Assembly: GCA_947259975.1 (NCBI GenBank) | Contig: CAMYOD010000078.1 | Location: 83,694-147,693 of the forward strand | Direction of reading: 5' to 3' | DNA from: an uncultured Gammaproteobacteria bacterium | GTDB lineage: Bacteria; Pseudomonadota; Gammaproteobacteria; HyVt-429 | DNA: 64,000 nucleotides | In this document: piece after piece, positions 29,348 through 36,139 of the stretch | Layout: every line of letters begins with the position of its first letter | Numbering within the stretch: the stretch's first letter is position 1 | The notes under the pieces: generated by a model | Seen by the model: only the letters and a program-made list of their open reading frames with translations | Databases searched by the model: none | What the model was told of the DNA's origin: nothing | Program-made: the position numbers and the translations under genes

Positions 29348-30822
29348 GCTGCCTGTCCCAATAGTTCGGTCACTGTTTGCCGATCGCTAAGCGGTAGATA
29401 GGTATCACCCACCTGCTGTGTATCCTCGTGCCCTTTACCCGCCACCAACACGATGTCCGTTGCATCCGCGTGCGCCACTGCCCAGCGGATCGCCGCCACC
29501 CGATCGTGCACCACGCGCGGTGGCTTGCTCATGCCCACGCGAATCTCGTCAATGATCTGCGCCGGCGCCTCGTGACGCGGGTTGTCGTCGGTCAGCACCA
29601 CCACATCTGCAAGCCGCTCCGCAACCTGTCCCATCCGCGGTCGCTTGGCGCGATCCCGATTCCCGCCACAGCCGAAGACACAGAACAAGCGACCATCGGT
29701 ATGTTCGCGCAAGGACTGCAGGACCTTTTCCAGGGCGTCCGGGCTGTGCGCGTAATCGACCACCACCAGGGGTTGTTTCGAGCTGCCGACGAAACATTCC
29801 ATGCGCCCGGCGACGGGTCGCAGGTGCGGCATACGCCGGACGGCCTCCGGCACCGGCACATCTGCGCTGATCAACGTCGCCAGCACCGCGAGCAGGTTGT
29901 AGGCGTTAAATCGTCCGAACAAAGGCGCTAACACGGTGTATTCATCGCCTCGCACCGCGAAACGCAAGGTGATCCCCGCCGCATCGGGATCCACTTCGAT
30001 GGCGCGCACATCGTGAGCGCCGAATCCGTAGCTCAGGGTGTGCAGTTGGTCACGTGTGCTCTCAAGCAGGTTAAGCCCATAGGCATCGTCACCGTTGATC
30101 ACCGCGTTCTTCAGGCCGGCGCCGGCGAACAGGCGCCCCTTGCTCGCGGCATAGCTGGCCATGTCGCCGTGATAGTCCAGGTGTTCATGGCTCAGGTTGG
30201 TGAACACCGCCGTAGTAAAGCGCACGCCCGCGACCCGCCCCTCTTCGATGCCGTGTGAAGAAACCTCGACGCAGGCGAATTCGGCACCGGCAGCGACGAA
30301 ATCCGCCAGCAGCCGATGCACCGTCGTCGCCTCCGGTGTGGTATGGGTCGTCGGGGTAAGGCGGCCTGGAAACCCGTTACCGACGGTACCGATCAGACCA
30401 CAAGGCGTCGCTTGTGTGTGCAGCGCCTGCGCCAGCAGGTGTACACAGGTGGTCTTGCCATTGGTGCCGGTTACGCCGATGACGTGCAATTGCTCCGAAG
30501 GCGCACCGTAAAAGTGATTCGCCATGAGACCGAGCTTCGCGCGCAGATCCGCGATCGGCCAGGCGGGTACCGATAGCCCGTCGGTGAACGTGTCGTCGCC
30601 GGCCTCATACACGATCGCGACGGCCCCGCGCGCCACCGCATCGGCTGCAAACGCACGGCCATCAACCTGGCGACCGGCCAAGGCCACGAACAGATCGCCC
30701 GGTTCGATACGGCGGCTGTCCGGCTCGATACCACTGATCTCACGATCGTTTGCGGGCGCCACGTCGACATAGCCTTGCAGAAGTTCGCTTAAACGCATGA
30801 CTCGTTTTGCCGTCGCCGACAT
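29344..30822 (-). CDS. murE: MurE, UDP-MurNAc-dipeptide--meso-diaminopimelate ligase
   Basis: This 492-residue Mur ligase adds the third stem residue. The specificity motif DNPR (in LTDDNPRHEAP) indicates meso-diaminopimelate rather than lysine. Other landmarks are DSRRIEPGDLFVAL, the ATP loop GVTGTNGKTTCVHLL and YAHSPDALEKVL. The start overlaps the ftsI stop (ATGA). This tells us the organism has a DAP-type Gram-negative wall. Confidence 0.97.
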   Translation of the reverse strand: MSATAKRVMRLSELLQGYVDVAPANDREISGIEPDSRRIEPGDLFVALAGRQVDGRAFAADAVARGAVAIVYEAGDDTFTDGLSVPAWPIADLRAKLGLMANHFYGAPSEQLHVIGVTGTNGKTTCVHLLAQALHTQATPCGLIGTVGNGFPGRLTPTTHTTPEATTVHRLLADFVAAGAEFACVEVSSHGIEEGRVAGVRFTTAVFTNLSHEHLDYHGDMASYAASKGRLFAGAGLKNAVINGDDAYGLNLLESTRDQLHTLSYGFGAHDVRAIEVDPDAAGITLRFAVRGDEYTVLAPLFGRFNAYNLLAVLATLISADVPVPEAVRRMPHLRPVAGRMECFVGSSKQPLVVVDYAHSPDALEKVLQSLREHTDGRLFCVFGCGGNRDRAKRPRMGQVAERLADVVVLTDDNPRHEAPAQIIDEIRVGMSKPPRVVHDRVAAIRWAVAHADATDIVLVAGKGHEDTQQVGDTYLPLSDRQTVTELLGQAA

Positions 30823-32546
30823 CAGCCTGTCTCTCCGGCGACGCGCGCCATCATTTTTTCGTCCACCGCGGGCAACGAATCAGGTGCGATATTAAGAAAG
30901 CGCAGCGCGCCGGCCATGACCTTGGAAAATACCGGGGCCGCCACTTCGCCACCGAAATAACGCCCGCCGGTGGGATCGTCGACCACGACGGCCATCACCA
31001 GACGCGGCGCGCTGGCCGGCGCTATGCCTGCAAACACCGACCGGTAGCGATCCGCCGAGTAGCGCCCGTCAATCAGTTTATGCACGGTGCCCGTCTTTCC
31101 GGCGACCCGGTAGTGGCGGGTACGTGCCCGCCGCCCGGTGCCCTCATCGCTGACCGCCAGTTCGAGCATGTCGCGCACCTGGCGCACGGTCCTGGCCGAT
31201 AACACCTGCGTGCCGTCCGGCACCCGATCGCGGCGCAATAAAGTGACCGGCACCCGCTGGCCGTCGTTCGCCAGGACCGTATAAGCCTGTGCCAGATGCA
31301 GCGGAGTTATGGAGAAGCCATAGCCATAGGCCATGGTCGCATGTTCTATTTCACGCCAGCGCTTGTATGAATTCAGCCGGCCGCGCGCCTCACCCGGCAG
31401 GCCACTGCTGAGAGCGGCACCAAAACCGACGCCACGAAAGATCTGCCACAGATCCTGTTTGTCGATTTCAAGCGCAATCTTTGTGGCACCGACATTGCTG
31501 GACTTCATGATCACATGCGCGACCGAAAGCAAACCGTAGTCGTGGGTGTCACGCACCGTGTGCTTGCCGATGCGTAACATGCCCGGTCCTGTCTCTACCG
31601 GCGTGTCCGGTTCAAAGCCCCGGCTTTCCAATGCGGCGGCGATGGTGAAGGGCTTGACCGTCGAGCCGGGCTCTAATACGTCTGTGACCGCACGATTGCG
31701 AAAATTTCCACTGCGCAGTCGCCGCCGATTGTTGGGATTGAAGCTCGGGACATTCACCATGGCTAACACTTCGCCCGTCTTCGCATCGAGCACCACGGCG
31801 GAAGCGCTGCGCGCCTTGTGCTCGTGCACCGCCGCGCGCAGGGCACGAAAGGCAAGATACTGAATACGACTGTCCAGGCTGGTAGTGACATCATTGCCGT
31901 CGACCGCGGCGCGCACGCGCCGCAAGGTCTTGATTACGTGCCGGCGGCCGTCTTTCAGGACCAGCTGTTTACCCGGTTGACCGCGAAGTACCTCATCGAA
32001 CGCAAGCTCGATCCCCTCTTGACCCGTATCGTCCACATTGGTGAAGCCGACGACATGGCCGCTCACCGCACCGGTTGGGTAATAACGCTTGTATTCCCGA
32101 CGTAGACCGACACCCGGTATGTTCAAATCGCGTATCTTTTTTGCGATCTCAGGATTGATATGACGCTTCAAGTACATGAATTCGCGATCGGCATAACGCT
32201 GCCAGAGGCGACCGATCTCGCGCGAGCGCATACCCAACAGTTTTGCCAGGCTCGGCCATTGTGGCTTCGCATCGGCAAATTCCTTTGGATTGGCCCACAC
32301 AGAATCCACCGGCGTACTGATTGCCAGCGGCGCACCGTTACGATCCAGGACCATGCCGCGGGACGCGACCACATCGACTGTGCGCACGTGACGCGCCGCC
32401 CCCTGATATTTGAGATAGGACGCATCGATGACTTGCAGGATAAAAGCGCGCGTCCCGAGCAGGACAAAACCGCTTAGCAGCGCGCCCACCATGAACCAGA
32501 AGCGGACCGGGTGAGTCAGGCGTTTTTTGGTCTTGGTCTTGCTCAT
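30822..32546 (-). CDS. ftsI: FtsI (PBP3), septal transpeptidase
   Basis: This 574-residue class B penicillin-binding protein cross-links septal peptidoglycan. ATG 32546 gives a short basic N-terminus, MSKTKTKKR, before the single membrane helix (about 16-37). The pedestal domain precedes the transpeptidase domain with SxxK in GSTVKPF, the SSN motif in KSSNVG, and KTG in AGKTGTVHKL. It overlaps ftsL by 4 bp and murE by 1 bp. Standard dcw position, partner of FtsW. Confidence 0.97.
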   Translation of the reverse strand: MSKTKTKKRLTHPVRFWFMVGALLSGFVLLGTRAFILQVIDASYLKYQGAARHVRTVDVVASRGMVLDRNGAPLAISTPVDSVWANPKEFADAKPQWPSLAKLLGMRSREIGRLWQRYADREFMYLKRHINPEIAKKIRDLNIPGVGLRREYKRYYPTGAVSGHVVGFTNVDDTGQEGIELAFDEVLRGQPGKQLVLKDGRRHVIKTLRRVRAAVDGNDVTTSLDSRIQYLAFRALRAAVHEHKARSASAVVLDAKTGEVLAMVNVPSFNPNNRRRLRSGNFRNRAVTDVLEPGSTVKPFTIAAALESRGFEPDTPVETGPGMLRIGKHTVRDTHDYGLLSVAHVIMKSSNVGATKIALEIDKQDLWQIFRGVGFGAALSSGLPGEARGRLNSYKRWREIEHATMAYGYGFSITPLHLAQAYTVLANDGQRVPVTLLRRDRVPDGTQVLSARTVRQVRDMLELAVSDEGTGRRARTRHYRVAGKTGTVHKLIDGRYSADRYRSVFAGIAPASAPRLVMAVVVDDPTGGRYFGGEVAAPVFSKVMAGALRFLNIAPDSLPAVDEKMMARVAGETG

Positions 32547-32821
32547 GGTGTCGCCGTCTCCGCCGTACGCAAAGTCACAACCTGGTCTGGATCGGGCATG
32601 ACCATATCGAGGCGCCCACGCGCCACGCGCTCGACACGACCGTGCACGCTCCAGGTGCTCTGCTCGAGCAGCAGACGACCCCATTCGGTATTGAGCGCAT
32701 CGCGCTCGGCCTGCAACTGCTGGTGTTCAATGAACCAGGCACGCGCGGATTGACGCACCTGCACCAATGCGACGGCGCTGGCCATCGCGATCAGACCGAG
32801 AATGGTCACCGCCCTACGCAT
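32543..32821 (-). CDS. ftsL: FtsL, divisome protein
   Basis: This 92-residue bitopic protein has a short N-terminus, one membrane helix (about 5-23), then a coiled-coil region with heptad-like leucines (LQAERDALNTEWGRLLLEQ). ATG 32821 is chosen because it leaves the usual very short cytoplasmic tail; it overlaps the end of rsmH by 8 bp. FtsL bridges FtsQ/FtsB and FtsWI. FtsL is poorly conserved in sequence, so the call rests on topology, size and position between rsmH and ftsI. Confidence 0.92.
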   Translation of the reverse strand: MRRAVTILGLIAMASAVALVQVRQSARAWFIEHQQLQAERDALNTEWGRLLLEQSTWSVHGRVERVARGRLDMVMPDPDQVVTLRTAETATP

Positions 32822-33758
32822 GTGCACCCCCGATCCGCTCGGCGGCACGCAATACGGCGCTGCGTGCCCGCGGATTGGTATCGATTTCTTGCGCGGACGG
32901 ATAACGCGCTTTGCCGATCAATCTGATTTTCGGCGCAAGACTCGACGCCGGTACCGGTATCTCGGGCGGATAGATATCGCCACGCGCTTGATCGCGCATA
33001 AAACGTTTTACGATTCGGTCTTCGAGGGAATGAAAACTCAGCACCACCAGGCGACCGCCCACGGCGAGTATGGCGACGGCCTGGGGTAATACCGCGGTCA
33101 ACTCCTCGAGTTCGCGATTCACATGGATACGAATCGCCTGAAAGGTCCGCGTCGCCGGATGCTTACCGGGCTCATGACGGGGCACGGCATTAGCAACGAT
33201 TTGCGCTAACTGTCTGGTCGTCTCGATGGGCGCATTAACGCGTTCATTTACAATCGCGCGTGCGATTCGCCGGGCGAAGCGTTCGTCGCTGTAGCGGCGA
33301 ATCACTTCGGCGATCTCGGACTCGGAGGCATGTTCCAGCCAGTCGCGGGCGGGCCGCCCGGACTGCGGATCCATACGCATATCCAAAGGTCCATCTGCGA
33401 GGAAACTGAAACCGCGCGATGCATCATCGAGCTGGGGTGACGAGACGCCGAGATCCAGAAGTACGCCATCAATGCGTCCCACCAGGTCTAACTGACTGAC
33501 GTGTTGCTCAAGCATCGAGAACGAGCCTCTTACTATTGAAAAACGTACATCATCGGCGAATCGTTCCTGTGCACTCGCCACCGCTTCGGGATCCCGATCT
33601 ATGGCAATCAACCGCCCGCCGGGTCCGAGTTTTTCCAGTATTACTTCGGCGTGCCCGCCCCTGCCGAACGTGGCGTCCACGTACGCCCCATCCGCTTTGA
33701 TCTCCAGCGCTTCTACAACCTCCTTCGCCATGACCGGCTGATGTCGGTGTCTGGCCAC
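32814..33758 (-). CDS. rsmH: RsmH, 16S rRNA m4C1402 methyltransferase
   Basis: This 314-residue SAM-dependent enzyme N4-methylates C1402 of 16S rRNA. The start has the usual HQPVMAKEVVEAL, followed by the SAM-binding DATFGRGGHAEVIL; GVLLDLGVSSPQLDD and the C-terminal LSFHSLEDRIVKRFM are also typical. It lies 11 bp after mraZ. rsmI, whose product 2'-O-methylates the same nucleotide, is encoded nearby at 35235-36101, so both modifiers of C1402 are in this window. Confidence 0.97.
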   Translation of the reverse strand: MARHRHQPVMAKEVVEALEIKADGAYVDATFGRGGHAEVILEKLGPGGRLIAIDRDPEAVASAQERFADDVRFSIVRGSFSMLEQHVSQLDLVGRIDGVLLDLGVSSPQLDDASRGFSFLADGPLDMRMDPQSGRPARDWLEHASESEIAEVIRRYSDERFARRIARAIVNERVNAPIETTRQLAQIVANAVPRHEPGKHPATRTFQAIRIHVNRELEELTAVLPQAVAILAVGGRLVVLSFHSLEDRIVKRFMRDQARGDIYPPEIPVPASSLAPKIRLIGKARYPSAQEIDTNPRARSAVLRAAERIGGAHA

Positions 33759-33769
33759 GCGATCAGCTG

Positions 33770-34225
33770 TTACAAAGACAGCGACTCTAATTCGACGGGT
33801 AACGGCCCTTCATCAGTTTCTTGCGTCAGCCACTCGTCGCGGCGCGCATTCCAATGCGCTTCTTCCCAGATCTCGAATTTATTACCCTGACCGATCAGAA
33901 CGGCGCGTTTCTCGAGCGTCGCGAACTCGCGCAGCGGCGGCGCGATCAATACGCGGCCATTCGCGTCGAGTTCACAGTCGGTGGCATGACCCATTAGAAT
34001 TCGTTTCAAGCGTTCCGCAGATTTGTCGAGACTGGGCAGCGCGACCAACTTGCGTTCGATCTGCTCCCACTCGGGCAGGGGGTATAACCACAGACAGCGT
34101 TCACTGTGGTTGATGGTCAAGACCAGGCGACCTTCGCACTCACGCGCCAACGCCTCCCGGTACCGTGTCGGTACCGCGAGCCGGCCTTTGCTATCGAGAT
34201 TCAGCGTGCTGACGCCGCGAAACAT
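33770..34225 (-). CDS. mraZ: MraZ, transcriptional regulator of the dcw operon
   Basis: This 151-residue protein contains two SpoVT/AbrB-like DNA-binding halves. The first is MFRGVSTLNLDSKGRLAVPTRYR (the initial segment includes the DSKGR motif), and the second contains the paired DANGRVLIAPPLREF. MraZ forms ring-shaped oligomers that repress its own promoter. It is the first gene of the cluster. TGGGAGG sits directly before the ATG and serves both as ribosome-binding site and as one of the phased TGGG boxes. Confidence 0.97.
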   Translation of the reverse strand: MFRGVSTLNLDSKGRLAVPTRYREALARECEGRLVLTINHSERCLWLYPLPEWEQIERKLVALPSLDKSAERLKRILMGHATDCELDANGRVLIAPPLREFATLEKRAVLIGQGNKFEIWEEAHWNARRDEWLTQETDEGPLPVELESLSL

Positions 34226-34227
34226 CC

Positions 34228-34276
34228 TCCCACCCCGCCTATTGTTTTCCCATTTTTACCCACATTATCCCACCCA
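34228..34276 (-). promoter_or_regulatory. Phased TGGG boxes (MraZ operator)
   Basis: On the minus strand TGGGA, TGGGT and TGGGA begin at 34272, 34262 and 34252, exactly 10 bases apart. A further TGGGA begins at 34232, in the same phase two turns on, overlapping the mraZ ribosome-binding site. An out-of-phase TGGGT begins at 34276. MraZ is known to bind 10-bp-spaced TGGG(A/T) direct repeats, and the array lies at and just after the predicted transcription start, as expected for repression. Confidence 0.88.
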
Positions 34277-34281
34277 ACCAC

Positions 34282-34311
34282 ACTATAGAGAGGGGCGCAC
34301 GCCGGTGTCAA
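34282..34311 (-). promoter_or_regulatory. Sigma-70 promoter of the dcw operon
   Basis: The minus strand reads TTGACA (34311-34306), an 18-base spacer, then TATAGT (34287-34282), one base from consensus. The expected start is near 34275, inside the MraZ box array and about 50 nt before the mraZ ATG. It probably drives the whole mraZ-to-ftsZ block. Confidence 0.9.
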
Positions 34312-34442
34312 GGAAAAAACCGGGTCGATCGGGGCAGATAGTCTTTTTTCAACAGTGGGTTAGAGGGGGTGGTGGGGCCGGCTCATCGGCTACAGGAGCG
34401 AGGTTCGAACGCCATGCGCGGACTCGACCTTGATCCTGCATA

Positions 34443-34550
34443 GACGCCCCGTGGTTTGTCCTTCGAAGACACGCTGTAAAATACGTCCATGTAAGCTCGA
34501 CGGCCGCTTCCCGCGGCCGACGGTCTTCTCAGGACAAACCACGGGGCGTT
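34443..34550. repeat. REP-like inverted repeat between rnpB and the dcw promoter
   Basis: Outer arms ACGCCCCGTGGTTTGTCCT (34444-34462) and its perfect complement (34532-34550) continue inward with imperfect pairing. A second hairpin CGGCCGC-TTCCC-GCGGCCG lies inside (34501-34519). The whole is about 108 bp and non-coding. It resembles dispersed intergenic palindromes found in many proteobacteria. The stretch 34312-34690 contains nothing else I can support. Confidence 0.7.
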
Positions 34551-34690
34551 AGATGGCGGCTAAGGAGGTGGTCGGGCTCGATAGAAATATAAGCAACTAA
34601 CTGAAAATAAAACACTTTTTTGGGCGTGTGCTGGCGGACCGCCAGAGCGCGGCCCGCATATGGGAAATTCTTATAAAAATCAACGAGTAA

Positions 34691-35034
34691 AGAGGGAGCC
34701 GGCCTGTAAGCCGGGTTCTGTCGAGGACAGCCATTCATCTGGGACGCGTGTCGCCACGCGCCTCGTGCAACCTACCCGGACCCGGTGCGGGCCACACCAT
34801 CGGGTCCCTATTCGGTCTTGCTCCGGGTGGGGTTTTCCCTGCCACCCGTGTTACCACGGGCGCGGTGCGCTCTTACCGCACCATTTCACCCTTACCGGCT
34901 CCCGAAAGAGCTTAGGCGGTATATTTTCTGTGGCACTTTCCGTCGGCTCGCGCCGCCCAGGCGTTACCTGGCACCCTGCCCAATGGAGCCCGGACTTTCC
35001 TCCCCTTGCGGGGCGACTGTCCGGCCGACTCCCA
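34691..35034 (-). ncRNA. rnpB: RNase P RNA, bacterial class A
   Basis: The catalytic RNA of RNase P matures tRNA 5' ends. Reading the minus strand, the molecule begins GGGAGTCGGCCGGACAGTCG, then GAGGAAAGTCCGGGCTCC (the universal CR-I region). Further in are the GGGTAAGGGTGAAATGGTGCGG-like P10/P11 segment, the GACAGAACCCGGCTTA P15/P4 segment and the closing GGCTCCCTC that pairs near the 5' end. The estimated length of about 344 nt is normal. Ends are estimated to within a few bases. Open frames across this stretch are spurious. Confidence 0.95.
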
Positions 35035-35040
35035 TCAGCC

Positions 35041-35070
35041 AAGATACAAGATTCAAGTTGCAAGATACAA
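35041..35070 (-). promoter_or_regulatory. Probable rnpB promoter inside a short direct repeat
   Basis: On the minus strand TTGTAT (35070-35065), an 18-base spacer and TATCTT (35046-35041) lie seven bases before the RNase P RNA 5' end. The two hexamers fall within two copies of a 10-base repeat, AAGATACAAG on the plus strand. Sequence match is moderate; the spacing to the RNA start is the main support. Confidence 0.6.
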
Positions 35071-35143
35071 GCGAAAAAAGCGGGCTCGAGCCGATTCTGT
35101 GGGGAAAAATGGAATTCGGGCCGATCTGCCGCCTTTTGACCAC

Positions 35144-35228
35144 AAAAAGGGGACATTCTACTTTTTTAGACAAGGTTGAGAACGTGGTGGAGTTCTTCCG
35201 CAATCGAAAAAGTAGAATATCCCCTTTT
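35144..35228. repeat. Palindromic mini-element upstream of rnpB
   Basis: The inverted arms AAAAAGGGGACATTCTACTTTTTT (35144-35167) and GAAAAAGTAGAATATCCCCTTTT (35205-35227) match with about one substitution and enclose roughly 37 bases. From general knowledge the GGGGACATTCTACTTTT motif recurs next to REP-associated tyrosine transposases in gammaproteobacteria. Size and layout match the palindrome at 8781-8868. It abuts the 3' end of rsmI. Confidence 0.7.
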
Positions 35229-35234
35229 CCCTTT

Positions 35235-36101
35235 TCAGGCTTTACGGGATTCCTGGAGTTCCTGCCCAAGCTTATAGAGCGCATTACGACTGGCGCCGGT
35301 CAGCTTGGCGGCAATGCGGGCGGCCTGGGTCAGGGATAGGTCCTCGAGCAACACCTCGAGCATGGTCCTGGCTTCATCCGGCAGTGCGTCCCGCGCGGCG
35401 GGCTCGCGGCCGTGCACCAGGATCACGAACTCCCCCTTACGCTGCTCCGGGTCGCTTGCGACCCAGGCCGTGAGTTCGGCGAGGCCCGCCAAACGAATGG
35501 TCTCGAAACGCTTGGTGAGTTCCCGTGCCACGACCGCCTGGCGCTCGCCGCCGAGGACCTCGCACATGTCGGTGAGGCACGCGCTGATCCGATGGGAGGA
35601 CTCGTAAATGATGATCGTACGCTGCTCCGCCGCCAGTTCGGCGAGCCGCTTGCGACGCGCGGGTTTGCGCGCCGGCAGAAAGCCCTCGAACACGAAGCGA
35701 TCCGGCGGCAGACCGGAGACCGAAAGCGCGGCAATCGCCGCGCTCACGCCGGGGATTGGTGTCACCGGAATACCGGCTTCCCGTGCCGCACGCACCAGAC
35801 GGAACCCCGGATCACTGACCAGCGGCGTGCCCGCATCGCTGATCAGCGCAATATGCTCGCCCTTCTGCAGCTGCTGCAGAATCCGCGGGGTGACCGCACG
35901 CTCGTTGTGCTCGTGCATGGCGACGGTTCTGGTGGCAATACCGAAATGCTTGAGCAAAACGGCGCTATGGCGGGTATCTTCCGCCACGATTCGATCCACC
36001 TCGCCAAGGATGCGCACCGCGCGCTGGGTCATGTCCTCGAGGTTGCCGATCGGCGTGGCAACGATGAACAGCGTCCCATTTTTGCTCGACGTCCCGGGCA
36101 C
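35235..36101 (-). CDS. rsmI: RsmI, 16S rRNA 2'-O-ribose C1402 methyltransferase
   Basis: This 288-residue member of the tetrapyrrole-methylase fold family begins with GTLFIVATPIGNLEDMTQRA and contains VAEDTRHS, LISDAGTPLVSDPG and YESSHRI, all diagnostic of RsmI. It uses SAM to methylate the ribose of C1402. It is divergent from lpoA with 38 bp between the starts, a widely conserved arrangement. The stop lies beside the palindromic mini-element. Confidence 0.96.
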   Translation of the reverse strand: MPGTSSKNGTLFIVATPIGNLEDMTQRAVRILGEVDRIVAEDTRHSAVLLKHFGIATRTVAMHEHNERAVTPRILQQLQKGEHIALISDAGTPLVSDPGFRLVRAAREAGIPVTPIPGVSAAIAALSVSGLPPDRFVFEGFLPARKPARRKRLAELAAEQRTIIIYESSHRISACLTDMCEVLGGERQAVVARELTKRFETIRLAGLAELTAWVASDPEQRKGEFVILVHGREPAARDALPDEARTMLEVLLEDLSLTQAARIAAKLTGASRNALYKLGQELQESRKA

Positions 36102-36139
36102 TGGCTATACTCCACGGCCTCACACATGGCCGAACCTAA

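Noticed and set aside
34402..34410. GGTTCGAAC, resembling a tRNA T-loop
   Set aside because: No acceptor, D or anticodon stems can be folded around it; chance match.
34660..35339. Several open frames across the region upstream of the dcw promoter
   Set aside because: The DNA is the RNase P RNA gene and intergenic repeats; the frames have no coding character.
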